DNA of 64,000 nt from Anoplopoma fimbria (GCF_027596085.1 NC_072452.1:5992290-6056289), one strand, 5' to 3'; counted from the first letter of the stretch, positions 52,260-63,178 are shown. A program made the numbers and translations. Notes: generated from the letters alone by a model not told the origin.

Positions 52260-53669
52260 ATGCTTTCCTCGGCTTTCAAGACTGCCAGAGTCACCCCCCT
52301 TCTGAAAAAACCATCACTTGACCCCTCTGATGTCAAGAACTTCAGACCGGTTTCTCTTCTACCCTTTCTATCCAAAACACTTGAACGCGCTGTCTCTAAA
52401 CAACTGTCTTCCTACCTCCACCAGAACAACCTCTTGGACCCCCACCAGTCCGGGTTCAAGGTGGGTCACTCGTCAGAGACAGCCCTCCTTGCGGTGACAG
52501 AGTCGCTTCACGCCGCGAGAGCGAACTCTCTCTCCTCTGTCCTGATTCTCCTGGACCTGTCAGCGGCGTTTGACACGGTGAACCACCAGATCCTCCTCTC
52601 CACCCTCGAGGGGATGGGCGTCTCAGGCTCTGCACTCTCCCTGTTTGCATCCTACCTGACAGGCCGATCCTACCAGGTGACATGGAGGGGGGCCGTATCG
52701 GAACCACGCATGCTGACTACGGGGGTTCCACAAGGTTCAGTTCTGGGCCCCCTTCTCTTCTCGCTCTACACAACATCTCTGGGTTCTGTTATTCGCTCGC
52801 ATGACCTCTCTTACCATTGTTATGCCGATGACACCCAGCTGGTCTTGTCATTTCCTCCCGGTGACACTCAAGTGGAGGCACGCATTGCTGCATGCTTGGC
52901 TGACATCTCGAAGTGGATGGCGACACACCACCTGAAGCTCAACCTGGACAAAACCGAGCTACTGTTCCTCCCGGGGAAGGGTTGCCCGCACCGAGACCTG
53001 TCCATCACCATTGATGATGCCGTGGTGACGCCAACTCGGACTGCGAGGAATCTGGGTGTGACCCTGGACGACCAACTGTCGTTCTCAGCAAACATTGCAT
53101 CGGTCACACGCTCCTGCAGATTCCTCCTCTACAACATCAGGAGGATTCGCCCCTTCCTCACTGAGGAGACGGCGCAGGTGCTCATCCAGGCTCTAGTCAT
53201 CTCCCGCCTGGACTACTGCAACTCACTACTTGCCGGAGCCCCGGCGTCGGCCATCAGACCTCTGGAGCTCGTCCAGAAAGCTGCAGCACGTCTGGTGTTC
53301 AATCGCCCCAAGTTCTCCCACACAACTTCCCTTCTCCGTTCTCTACACTGGCTCCCTGTAAGAGCTCGCATCCAGTTTAAGACTCTGGTGCTAGCCTACA
53401 GGGCAGTGAAAGGAACAGCTCCTTCCTATCTCCAGGCCATGGTCAAGCCTTACACCCCCGCCCGACCACTTCGCTCTGCTGCCTCGGGCGATTGGTCGCT
53501 CAGAGGTCCCTGCGGCCGATCCACCCGGTCACAGCTTTTTTCTGTCCTGGCCCCACAGTGGTGGAATGAACTCCCCACTGACGTCAGGACAGCAGAGTCG
53601 CTGCCCATCTTTAGGCGCAGGCTGAAAACTCACCTCTTCAAGAAGCACTACCCTGAGCCTTCCTCGTAG
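52260..53669 (+). pseudogene. L2 ORF2, reverse transcriptase and C-terminal region
   Basis: An open frame of 469 codons. Counted from the ATG at 52260, motif A LDLSAAFDTVNH is at 98-109, motif B TGVPQGSVLGPLLFSLY at 154-170 and the catalytic YADD at 188-191. The C-terminal part with VISRLDYCNSLLAG follows, then a Trp/Pro-rich end (LAPQWWNELPTDVR). All catalytic aspartates expected in motifs A and C are present. The frame is cut off from its own upstream part by a one-base loss near 52268, so this copy cannot make full ORF2. It is listed as a transposon relic, not a host gene. Confidence 0.88.
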
Positions 53670-53864
53670 CACTTACTGCATTCGTATTAGTTTGTTTCAC
53701 TTATTGCATTCGTATTAGTTGTTGCACTTATTGTATTCGTATCAGTTCGCTACACTTATTGTATTCGTATTCGTTTACTGCACTTATCCTATTCGTATTA
53801 GTTTGTAGCACTTACTGTATTCGTATTAGTCTGTTGCAATTATTGTTTTCGTAGTAATTTGCTT
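53670..53864 (+). repeat. 28-bp tandem repeat in the LINE 3' UTR, 7 copies
   Basis: Seven units of 27-28 bases, each starting CACTTA or CAATTA and containing ATTCGTATTAG or a near variant. The array begins at the base right after the ORF2 stop codon. Confidence 0.9.
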
Positions 53865-54038
53865 CTGCACTGTACTTTTGCTCTGGTTTATGCTTTTAGA
53901 TGCTTGTTTAAGAAAGGAGATGCACTTATGACTTCTGGTGACTAGTAGTTCTCTTGAATACCTATGTTGAATACATTTATTGTAAGTCGCTTTGGATAAA
54001 AGCGTCTGCTAAATGACTGTAATGTAATGTAATGTAAT

Positions 54039-56510
54039 ATATACAGACAACAATGGAGCTCTATGGTGCAGAGGAACACCAGGCTTAAGATGCACACACA
54101 CCGTTCTTAGTAGAATCAATTCGTTGTTGGCTTTTTTAGGGGTTTTGTCGATCTCAAGAACAATATAGAATAGAAGCAGACTTATCCTTTAAGCACACAT
54201 GGTTTGCAATGCCTTTGAGTATTTCAATGTGCTTATGTTTAATGTAGTGCTCAAACAAACAAGGGCCAAACTACTATAAACGCTTAACACTGTTGTTCTA
54301 TTACTTGAGATCTGTTTTAGTGTGCCTGTAATTTAATTGGTAGTTTTCTCGTGGGGTTTTAGCTGTGTGAAAGATATGCACTAATTGCCAATTAAATTCA
54401 TTTTAAATAAAATAGAATGGTTTTATAAATGTTTCCTATTCCTATAGCAGACTTTGGCTCCAGTCTACTCTGGGTATTTTTTGGTAACAATAAAAATGCC
54501 TTTAGCCTTGCATAGGACATTATTTTTTTAGATGTTTAAATTGTCAGAGTCGGGCATTGTATTCTTTCATGTCTTTGCCAAATTTGAAGGTTCCTTTCAT
54601 CTGAGATCTTGGCTGTTTTCTGTATTGAATTATATTACAAATACAGTCTTTTTATGCAAAATTATTCCCCCTCAAAAATCTTACATGTGCTGTTTGGTTC
54701 ATGTATCAATGTGTCTCAGTGTAACAAATGAAACATGGAGCTGCTTCTATGATAAACGGAGAGGCTGCAGAGTCCCACACAGGATTAGCTTCCTTTTTTC
54801 ACCATTTAGAGGAGACAGATGTCTCAGAACCAAGCTGGATCAGGTCCAGGACTCTACACTGATACACTAGTCTCCTGTTAATCCACCGTGTCTGTGCATG
54901 CATCTTAAAATGATAACTCTCACAAATCTCATATGGACAGCAGAACAGATGACAGATTATTTGTTGCAGGCTGTCTTCTTCACCTAGATTTAATAACTTC
55001 CCATAGCCTGCAGATTGCAAGGGAACCTGGGTGATTTGTTTGTACTTGTGCTGGGTTTAATTAGTATTTTAATTACACAGTGTCTGGTACTCCTTTTGTT
55101 TTTTCGGCCTGGGTTTACCCACCGGGGAGCCATGTCCTCCAAACGTTGCTTGAAGTGATGCAGCAGGCACCTGATCTGTTTTGTTTAATAAGTTGAAACA
55201 TTGTGGCAAACATTCATATTCTCTTGGCAGCCTGGTGTGTGTGTGTCATGTTGCCTGATTTATTTAATCTCTTATTCAATCAAAGTAGCTGCTTCAGTTA
55301 TTTATATAGAGTTACCCAGACAAATGACAACATTTTAGTTAAAGGACAGCGTCGGCCAGTAAATTAGACTGAACTACTCCTCTCATTTGCCTTTTGGCCT
55401 TGTAAAATATCAGTGTCACATGGCTCAGTCATGTCATCACTGCTGCTGACGTGATCTTGCCAATCAGTGTCCTCCACATTGAGGAGGAAAAGCAGAGAAA
55501 AGCAAGCAGTCCTACTCTAATACCAAGTGTGAACAGAAGCTGTAATTACACACTGCTGGCACACCAATTGCTTGGTTAGAAACTGGAGGGATGGATTGTG
55601 TTGTAGTGTCAGCAGAAGTAGAAACAGCTGCATCTAGTGGAGTAAATCCATTTCCTAGCTCCGAGGGAGTCCAGGACATGAGGCTGCGAGTGTCAATGCA
55701 TGTGCTTTATGCGCACAGGCTCGCTGGTATTTCAGTTTTCTCCTGGCAGCACAGCTCAGAGGAGCAAACAGAACAAACCCGGCCCAGTAGACAGAAAGTG
55801 GCTCATTTAGAGCAAGTGGTATAGATTTAGCAGAGAGGGAACGCTGTGATGTTGTGTGACTCATTGATCGGATCGCCACCGCATAGAACTGCAGTTCATC
55901 TCTCATCTGCTTTATTATCACTGATGAATAGTTTTACAAACCACTCTTGGTATTACCAGAACGTTTTATTTTTATGCTTCAGAATGCGTTCTGCTGCCTT
56001 CCATTACACATTTACAATGCATACTCTAAAACCAACACCACCAAAACAAGTTCCATGATTCAGTGAAGAGTGGTTTTATGTGCACACTATGCTCCATTTA
56101 GAGTCTTATTTGGAGTTAAGTCAATGAGTGTCCATTCAAAAATATCTGTTGTTTGGAAAACGTAAGCAACCACAAAACCAGCTTATAAAATGACAACGGA
56201 ATATGATAAAATGTCAGAGCGCTTCCATTAATACGGATTTTCTTTCTCTAAACAGATATAAACATAAGATGTGTACCTACCATCAATCAGACATTAAATT
56301 GAATTAAGTGTGCACGAAAAAAACACCAGCAGTGGGTTTATCAGTAGGCTGTACGGGGCCTGCTGTCAAACACAGATTTATGGGTTCAGAACAAAAAGAC
56401 AGATGTATTCAGATTCAAACCATGTGAGAACAGCCACTTTCATAAATCAAAAGATGAATATAAACTGGCTTAATGATTTCCAAATCAATGTTAAATTTTA
56501 GTTCTTTTTG
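54039..56510. other. Intergenic between LINE and fnta
   Basis: No exon or well-preserved repeat was recognised. A run of about 20 A bases lies at 56514-56533, just past its right edge. I found no canonical AATAAA on the minus strand within about 250 bases after the fnta stop. Confidence 0.4.
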
Positions 56511-56776
56511 GTGAAAAAAAAAAAAAAAAAAAAAGGTGAAAATTATTTGACACATAATCCACTTCTCTGTCCTATGTAGTTAAAAGTGAGTATCCGTTAT
56601 ATTTCACCTGAATCCCCTTCTCATGGGCGATCTCATGTTAGTAGTCAGTTTCAAGTAACTTCCTCAGCAAAATACAGATTAGCATTTTCAGTAATATCAA
56701 ACTGCATCGGTGGGTTCTGCTGGCAGTAGCAGCGAAGCAGGATGGGAGTGGAAATGGGCTGAGCCCCCTTGATGGT

Positions 56777-56923
56777 CTAACTCGTCTCCTGCTGCCCTGA
56801 TGGTACAGGATCATCGGCCATAGGCTCAGAGGGGCCACTGCATTTGTTCTTTAAGGAACGTCCCAAAAACAGCCAGTACTCCTTACGGATGGTGTCCTTC
56901 TCCTGTGCCAATAGTTGACAAAT
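56777..56923 (-). CDS. fnta: fnta terminal exon 9
   Basis: The acceptor is CTTGTAG and the stop is TAG at 56777-56779. It encodes [20 protein letters not shown] and a variable Ser/Pro-rich C-terminus ending [15 protein letters not shown] is invariant in the mammalian proteins as I recall them. Confidence 0.94.
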   Translation of the reverse strand: MCQLLAQEKDTIRKEYWLFLGRSLKNKCSGPSEPMADDPVPSGQQETS

Positions 56924-59900
56924 CTACAAGAGGGTGGTGGTGGGGGCAAAGATTAAACACATCCTTAATTATCACAGTCCATATCACAAAGTTGTAACCA
57001 TTTATTAGATTGCATTTTCTTTTTACAAAAGCACTTACTTCTAGAGCCTTTCCTAACGTTTCCTTTCGGTCCCCTTCCGTCATATTTTCTTTTTTGTTGC
57101 TGTTCTCCAAGACGTCCTCGTAGCAATCAAACAGAAATGCAAGAAGATAAGGTGAACAGTGCGTCTCCTTCAGCTCAAGGACCCTCTCCAGCAGGCCTGG
57201 CGGAGACGACAGACCTTGGTCTTGCAGCATCCTTGGACAAAAAAAAAAAAAAAAAAAAAAAAAAAGAAAAGGTGATACTGAGTTGCCACATTTTTTTTCT
57301 TCTTCTGTGGCATGTCATATATTGCAAATGTCTAAAAGGCGATGGCACACAGGCTGACTGAACCTTATGAACAAACACAAGAAAATGTAAAAACATGTTG
57401 CTCCTTGTAGATTTATTAGGATTAGATATATACTTATTTGGTTTGTGGCATCTTACCCTTTCAAATAGTTCCATGCACTTTCATTGTGGGGAGCCTTCTT
57501 GATTTGGTTCAGACAATACCTTACACAGAAAAGAGGAAAATCAGTCTAATGCATGCAACAGAAAACGTAATGTGCTTGCACATACTGAAGCAGGAACAAT
57601 GCATGGATTATAAAAAATAAAGTTTTTTTTATTCTTACAGCTTTGTTTATAGGACCTCTAAATTGTGGCAGGTAAATAAAGCAAGTTATTCTCAACACTC
57701 CAGAAAGAATTTCTTTTAAAGACTTTAAATGTAAGCTATTTATGATGGGAAGTCCAAAATTGCTGACACTTTACCTCCGACTTGAAAGACGCAAATTAAC
57801 TTAGTGTCCAGACTTTTAGGAAAAGTACTCACTGAATCTCTCTCTCCACTATGGCTGGATCAGAGAAGCCTGTGGTGTGAGAAATTACAAAATGTCTCTG
57901 GTTCCATGCAGAGTTATTCCTCACATCTTCTTCCAGAAGAATCTCCACAAACTCCAGCTCGTTGTCCCACAGTTTGTACTCCTGCAGATCGAATAAGACA
58001 AATGTTGGCAATGCACCCGTTATGTAATCATGTAGTGCTTTCAGTGCTGGCCCTGCCATGCACGAGACAAATACTGACCACAGAGGGAGTCAAACTAAGC
58101 ATTCAACAAAACAACCAAATCAATAAGTAAAGGATTCGTTCTGGCAGGGTGGCTCACTGTGGGCAGAAAACTGGATCTTGGCGCTAATTTGTGAAACCAA
58201 ACTCTGCTGAGAGCTCAAACACCTACCTGTATGACCCACTGTCTGTGCTGCCAGGCGTGGTAGTTCTTGGCATCTTGGCTGAGGATGTCGGCAATGAACT
58301 CCAATTCCTCCGAGGGGTCTTTCAACCACTCTACCACCATACGTCTGTGATGCCTGGGAGGGGGGGTTAGAAAGCCAGTCTCATTGTCTGATGCTTTTGT
58401 TAAACTTAATATATTTTTTAAATGCCTAGCTTCACCCCTCTTTCTCCACAAACTACAAATCTTGTCTTTTTGATCTTCCAACACAGTCATATTTGATAAA
58501 AAAAAAAAAAAAAAAAAGGTTCACAACACAGAAATTGACAAAGCCCCTTTTAAACAAATAATTAAATAAATGAGCCTGATAATTAATATTTTCTTAAGCA
58601 ATGTCACAATATTTAACAACTGCTACACAAACATGTTCCCTGATATGAATTCATATTCACTCACCAGACTTGATAGTTTTTGGGCTGCTCCTCGATGATG
58701 GCAGTAATGTACCTCATCTCTTCCCTCAGGTCCTTCGATAGGGCTTGAAGAAGTACTCGCCTGTAGTGCCTGCACATACACAAACCCAAGACCTGTCATT
58801 AAACAGATGAACTGAAAGGTGAACAAAAAGTGTAAGTTAATTAATTGTGTGACAGCTTTTGAGAATGTGAGCTTTTTGTTCCTTAAGGGACAGATCTATC
58901 CAAACATAACTTGAGATCCAAAGATAAAATGTCACACTGAGGAGGCGCAGCTTTTATGAGGATTACTCCCTCCACAGTGAGGCTTTTTCTCCAAACTAAC
59001 ACTTCGAAAATAATTCTATAAACCATGATTTTATACATAAAATATATCCGTGTAGTTTTTGTTTCCCCATGATGGGCAAATGAAACACTACCTCACAGTA
59101 AACACGAGTTTTCCATATTACAAACAAGCATTATGCTCACCAAACTGTGTAATTAGCAGCATTAAGCTCAATGGCATCAGCTGTCAAGGCGAAAGCCCGA
59201 TCGCTTCTTTCATCATTCTTCAGGAGTGCACGGAAATAGTCATACACATCTGCGACTGTTGGAAGAAATATACATTTAAACGTTAAATGTATGCATGTTA
59301 TATATGTATGTTAGAAATATCAACAAAGGTCTGACTACAGCTACTATTGGCTCCATACTTTCACATTCTACTATAATAATTGCTGCTGTTATTATAAGTA
59401 GTCTTCATTTCCTTCGTTACTCTGCTTACTACTCTTATTATATGAATCATTTATGTCATATACATTGAATGTGTTGTATCTGTTATGCTGTTCATTCTGT
59501 ACACATGACATCTATTGCATTCTGTCCATCCTGGGAGAAGGATCCCTCCTCTGTGCCGATATGAGGGTCTAAGGACAGAGGATGTGAGGGTCTAAGGACA
59601 GAGGATGTGAGGGTCTAAGGACAGAGGATGTGAGGGTCTAAGGACAGATTGTAAAGCTCTCTGAGGCAAATTTGTGATTCTGGGCTCTACAAAATAAAGT
59701 GAACTGAACCTATGATGTCCCATGTTGCTCCCAACAGTCTTACACTTTTCAGAATAGGCGATCTTCACAACAGGATTTGGGCCATCATCCTGAATAACAG
59801 GCTCCAGATCAGCCCACTCCTTTCGGTCTCTGGAAGACAAAAACACGGGGATGGATATTTCCTGGAGGCCAATCAGACATTCTGCCTGAGGGTGGCTGGT

Positions 59901-61030
59901 GAAGCTGGCACTTCTTATGCTGACTACAAATACAAAGGGTGTCTTAAATGTCCCTACATGCAGCCCGGGGCGGGGTGAAGTAGTCCCCGCTAGAGCCACT
60001 AGAGGGCTATCATTGGTAGCCTGGTTATCACTGGTAGCCTGGTTATCACTGGTAGCCTGGTTATCCCTGGTTAACACTGGTAGCCTGGTTATCATTGGTA
60101 GCCTGGTTAACACTGGTAGCCTGGTTAACACTGGTTATCACTGGTAGCCTGGTTAACACTGGTTATCACTGGTAGCCTGGTTAACATTGGTGGCCTGGTT
60201 AACACTGGTAGCCTGGTTATCATTGGTAGCCTGGTTAACACTGGTGGCCTGGTTAACACTGGTAGCCTGGTTATCACTGGTAGCCTGGTTAACACTGGTG
60301 GCCTGGTTATCACTGGTAGCCTGGTTAACATTGGTAGCCTGGTTAACACTGGTGGCCTGGTTATCACTGGTAGCCTGGTTATCACTGGTAGCCTGGTTTG
60401 GTAGCCTGGTTATAGCCTGGTTAACACTGGTGGCCTGGTTATCACTGGTAGCCTGGTTATCACTGGTAGCCTGGTTAACATTGGTAGCCTGGTTATCACT
60501 GGTGGCCTGGTTATCACTGGTAGCCTGGTTATCATTGGTAGCCTGGTTATCCCTGGTGGCCTGGTTATCACTGGTAGCCTGGTTAACACTGGTAGCCTGG
60601 TTATCATTGGTAGCCTGGTTATCACTGGTGGCCTGGTTAACACTGGTAGCCTGGTTAACACTGGTAGCCTGGTTATCCCTGGTGGCCTGGTTAACACTGG
60701 TAGCCTGGTTAACACTGGTAGCCTGGTTATCACTGGTTATCACTGGTAGCCTGGTTAACACTGGTAGCCTGGTTAACATTGGTAGCCTGGTTATCACTGG
60801 TAGACTGGTTAACACTGGTAGACTGGTTAACACTGGTAGCCTGGTTATCACTGGTAGACTGGTTAACACTGATGGCCTGGTTATCCCTGGTGGCCTGGTT
60901 AGCAGTACCTGTAGAACATATATCGGGTCGGGTCCATGAAGTACTCATCCTCGGTGTGGTCGTCAGCCTCCACGTCAAACTCTTCGGCCTCCCTCGCAGA
61001 GTCCTTTGAAGTCTCCTCGGCTCCTGACAT
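56777..61030 (-). CDS. fnta: Protein farnesyltransferase / geranylgeranyltransferase I alpha subunit
   Basis: FNTA is the shared alpha subunit that pairs with FNTB or PGGT1B to attach farnesyl or geranylgeranyl groups to CaaX proteins in the cytosol. Exons (minus strand, in order): 61030-60909, 59829-59744, 59255-59141, 58769-58665, 58353-58227, 57981-57833, 57519-57457, 57231-57039 and 56923-56777. They join through GT-AG sites into 1107 bases, 368 residues plus TAG. Five prenyltransferase-alpha repeats are visible: NYTVWHYRR (104-112), KNYQVWHHRR (138-147), [21 protein letters not shown] and [10 protein letters not shown] (247-256). Lys138 corresponds by alignment offset to catalytic Lys164 of mammalian FNTA. 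The acidic N-terminus is shorter than the Pro-rich mammalian one, which explains the length difference (human 379). All introns are small except intron 1, which carries the minisatellite. Confidence 0.96.
57039..57231 (-). CDS. fnta: fnta exon 8
   Basis: The acceptor GTCCAAG lies directly after a T-run (27 A bases on the + strand, 57239-57265) that serves as the polypyrimidine tract. The donor is GTAAGT. It encodes [20 protein letters not shown] and [18 protein letters not shown]. Confidence 0.92.
57457..57519 (-). CDS. fnta: fnta exon 7
   Basis: Short exon of 63 bases with acceptor GTGTAAG and donor GTAAGA. It encodes [20 protein letters not shown] plus the start of Gly256. Confidence 0.92.
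57833..57981 (-). CDS. fnta: fnta exon 6
   Basis: The acceptor is TCTGCAG and the donor GTGAGT. It encodes [19 protein letters not shown], then [18 protein letters not shown], ending in the split Gln codon. Confidence 0.95.
58227..58353 (-). CDS. fnta: fnta exon 5
   Basis: The acceptor is CTCCCAG and the donor GTAGGT. It encodes [19 protein letters not shown] followed by [19 protein letters not shown] and WVIQ. Confidence 0.95.
58665..58769 (-). CDS. fnta: fnta exon 4
   Basis: The acceptor is ATGTGCAG and the donor GTGAGT. It encodes [18 protein letters not shown] and [16 protein letters not shown], including the probable catalytic Lys138. Confidence 0.95.
59141..59255 (-). CDS. fnta: fnta exon 3
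   Basis: The acceptor is CCAACAG and the donor GTGAGC. It encodes [20 protein letters not shown] and the first prenyltransferase repeat up to NYTVW. Confidence 0.95.
59380..59708 (+). repeat. 3' end of a dispersed teleost repeat with four 23-bp tandem units
   Basis: GTCCATCCTGGGAGAAGGAT, then units containing GAGGGTCTAAGGACAGA repeated four times (about 59562-59655), then GTAAAGCTCTCTGAGGCAAA and TACAAAATAAAGTGAACTGA. The frame of this sequence is that of a LINE-like 3' end common in fish, but the tandem units are an addition in this copy. It lies in fnta intron 2. The left border is uncertain. Confidence 0.6.
59744..59829 (-). CDS. fnta: fnta exon 2
   Basis: The acceptor TCTTCCAG ends at 59830 and the donor GTAAGA starts at 59743. 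It encodes [20 protein letters not shown] and VVKIAYSEK, matching the mammalian N-terminal strand of the alpha subunit. Confidence 0.95.
60009..60902 (+). repeat. 18-bp minisatellite, nearly 50 units, in fnta intron 1
   Basis: The consensus unit is GGTAGCCTGGTTAACACT. Variants are TTATCACT, TTATCATT, TTAACATT or TTATCCCT in the second half, GGTGGCC for GGTAGCC, and GGTAGAC near the right end. A few units are shortened or doubled near 60075, 60140 and 60395-60420. It fills most of fnta intron 1 (59830-60908) and starts six bases from the exon 1 donor. The unit length is divisible by three, so several frames stay open on both strands; these are not genes. Confidence 0.97.
60909..61030 (-). CDS. 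fnta: fnta exon 1 (coding part)
   Basis: It starts at ATG 61028-61030 ([18 protein letters not shown]) and encodes an acidic N-terminus ending in RYMFY plus two bases of the next Arg codon. The donor is GTACTG at 60908. Minisatellite units begin at 60902, only six bases into the intron. The sequence just upstream of the ATG is CG-containing and probably holds the promoter, but I see no definite element. Confidence 0.92.
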
Positions 61031-61245
61031 CGCTGCCTTGCTAGTTTAGCTTAATCTGCAGTCGAGGGAGGAAGCCGACGTCATATCCGCTGTAGCGTAA
61101 AGACGCGTTTAAGAACCGCGGGACATATTAGGCTCGTTCGAAATGAACTGCGCCTCGTCTGGAAATGGACGAGATCAGAAATAGTTACACCCGGTAGCAT
61201 CCGATTTGTAGGCTTCTTGTAGTTTTGCAGACTACGTTCGGATAG
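61031..61245 (-). promoter_or_regulatory. fnta 5' flank, probable 5' UTR and promoter
   Basis: The block just above the ATG contains several CG dinucleotides (for example around 61098-61145) in contrast with its surroundings, as expected for a housekeeping promoter. No TATA element or other definite site is visible. Confidence 0.4.
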
Positions 61246-61249
61246 CTTG

Positions 61250-61251
<2 letters not shown>

Positions 61252-61286
<35 letters not shown>
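61252..61286 (+). repeat. (TA)n microsatellite beside the MITE
   Basis: About 34 bases of alternating TA, directly left of the MITE terminal repeat. TA is the target of Tc1/mariner insertion. Confidence 0.95.
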
Positions 61287-61287
<1 letters not shown>

Positions 61288-61289
61288 AG

Positions 61290-61522
61290 AGTACCAGTCA
61301 AAAGTTTGGACACACCTTCTCATTCAATGGTTTTTCTTTATTTTTATTTTTATTTATTTTCCTACATTGTAGATTAATATTGAAGACATCCAAACTATGA
61401 AGGAACAAATTATGGAATTATGTGGTAACAAACAAATGCTCAACAAACCAGAATATGTTTTATATTTTAGACTCTTCAAAGTAGTTGAATGAGAAGGTGT
61501 GAACAAACTTTTGACTGGTACT
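61290..61522 (+). mobile_element. Complete Tc1/mariner-type MITE
   Basis: The terminal inverted repeats are 61290-61327 and 61485-61522, 38 bases with two mismatches, both containing AGTACCAGTCAAAAGTTTG or its near variant. The interior is about 157 bases and non-coding. The right part matches 1-93 of the window, so the two copies belong to one family. Confidence 0.85.
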
Positions 61523-61768
61523 GTATGTATATATTAAAAATAAATATATATAAAAGAATGTGTGTGTGTGTGTACAAATACATTCATGATTCCTCTGCCT
61601 TGTAAAGCACCTCTTTATACTGCTCGTTTTTAAAAAAGTGCTCTTTAAATAACCTTTATTATTATTAACCACACAACAAATGTTTTTAGATAATACCTTA
61701 ATTGCACAACATGAGACTAATAGCCAGTGTTAAAGATTACAATTACACAAAACATTATGATTTTCTCC

Positions 61769-61853
61769 TAAATGTGGTGTGTCACAACCTACAACCTGGC
61801 TTTAAAACCATGACAAAAGAGAGGGAGACGCAGGCTGAAAGCGAATAATTTGT
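61769..61853 (+). repeat. Duplicated block B, copy 1 (85 bp)
   Basis: It contains GTGTCACAACCTACAACCTG and GGAGACGCAGGCTGAAAGCG and is identical to 62483-62567. The flanks differ. Confidence 0.9.
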
Positions 61854-62374
61854 GAATTTCTCTGTGAAATCTGTCCGACATCTTAAAATGTCAACATTCA
61901 GTGAAAACCATGAGTCCACAAGTCCTAGAGAGCATAGCTGTAAGAAACAACCAATCAGAGAGCTTCAGTGTATACATTTTAGTTCAATTTGAATTGGCCT
62001 TTGTGGAACCTGTTGAATAAATTCACAGATCCACATGATTGGTTTAGTAGGAAGAACAAATTCAAATAGTTATTCAGAGGAAAATCATCTTCTCATAGTT
62101 TTGTTTTAGCCAGCGACAGATACAAGCTGGGCGTCTGCACTGACATTGTGAATAGGAAGTAGTTCATTCTCAGCTTTACCTTAATGGTGGATGGCGGATT
62201 AAATCCTGCCCTCCCACTCCTCAGCACTTTTAGTTTGTATATCTGTTCAAGATCAAAAATGAAGGCGTAATTTTCCGACTATAGTACTATAGTACTGAAA
62301 ACTACAACAAAAGTCTAAAGTTAAAAGATCAAATCCCAGCTTCTGTGTCTAGCTAAATAAAAGCTCCATAAAAC

Positions 62375-62488
62375 AAAGGTCAAATGTTTCAGATTAAATA
62401 GCTCAGGATGATTGAAGACTGGTGGGAAGACGTTGTGAGTTCAATCCTCATGAGTCATGGTGAATTTTGAGGTCCAAAATCGTAAATG
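62375..62488 (+). repeat. Duplicated block A, copy 1 (114 bp)
   Basis: It runs from AAAGGTCAAATGTTTCAG to CGTAAATG and is identical to 63409-63522. Its last six bases (TAAATG) are also the first six of block B copy 2. Confidence 0.9.
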
Positions 62489-62567
62489 TGGTGTGTCACA
62501 ACCTACAACCTGGCTTTAAAACCATGACAAAAGAGAGGGAGACGCAGGCTGAAAGCGAATAATTTGT
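62483..62567 (+). repeat. Duplicated block B, copy 2 (85 bp)
   Basis: Identical to 61769-61853. It directly follows block A copy 1 with a six-base overlap at the joint. Confidence 0.9.
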
Positions 62568-62873
62568 AATTTATTTAAATGAAGTTGATGGCATTAAACC
62601 GCAAAACAACTAGGAATACGTTGGGATGTGATAATCAGTAAAATCAGTGGCGTAAATGTGTGTCTGCATGAGTGCTGAGTGTGGTGTGAGAAATAGGTGT
62701 TGCATAGATGGGAACAAAACAATAATTCACAGGAGCGAAGAGGATCTCCCTTTATACGAGGAGAGCACCGGGCCCAGGTGCCTCCAACTAGGGCCATCAA
62801 CACCTCCAGCTACCTGTGCATTAAAGTGACACATACATATACAAGTAAACAAGCCAGGGGACCGCCACAGGTG

Positions 62874-63130
62874 TCAAAACTCAGTGCCCATCAGCTCTTT
62901 AATCTTGAATACATCAGAGCAAATTGGGATCAAGTCAGACACAATTCTAACCAGCAAATAGTCGATGATTGATTCTGCGCAGGCTTGGCTCATCTCAAAC
63001 GAGCCTATTGGCAACATTTTTTTTATCTTTTGTTTTAACAACAGATGACTCCCTTTTTTATTTCTTATTATGGAACCAATGTCCACCATAGCTCATTTTC
63101 CCAAACCAGTCTTTTTTTTTCTTTTTTTGG
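62874..63130 (-). pseudogene. Possible decayed hAT/ZBED-type transposase fragment
   Basis: On the minus strand, a frame reads a stretch with AESIIDYLLVRIVSDLIPI followed by KIKELMGTEF and a stop. This resembles the segment after the BED zinc finger in hAT-type transposases and ZBED proteins (I..l...IV.DL.Pis......lm). There is no zinc finger or catalytic core around it. The resemblance is by eye only. Confidence 0.3.
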
Positions 63131-63178
63131 AAGGATAGGGCTAGCATAGGGGCCCCACTCAGGGAACTCTGACATTGC

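Larger units (their letters stand above)
51500..54038 (+). mobile_element. L2-clade LINE, 5'-truncated, two frameshifts
   Basis: The element begins within the linker between endonuclease and reverse transcriptase; the endonuclease and any ORF1 are absent. The reading frame is open to about 52100, shifts near 52095-52115 and again near 52268, then stays open as a 469-codon reverse-transcriptase frame to TAG at 53667-53669. A 28-bp tandem array follows in the 3' UTR, and the element ends with GCTTTGGATAAAAGCGTCTG and TGTAA repeats (to 54038). The RT wording (AFDTVNH, YADD, RLDYCNSLLAG) and the tail are those of teleost L2 elements. 5' truncation is normal for LINEs. Confidence 0.88.

Noticed and set aside
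60125..60978. Long minus-strand frames with NQATSV or TRLPVI repeats
   Set aside because: They are the 18-bp minisatellite read in stop-free frames; the array lies in an fnta intron and the peptides are pure repeats.
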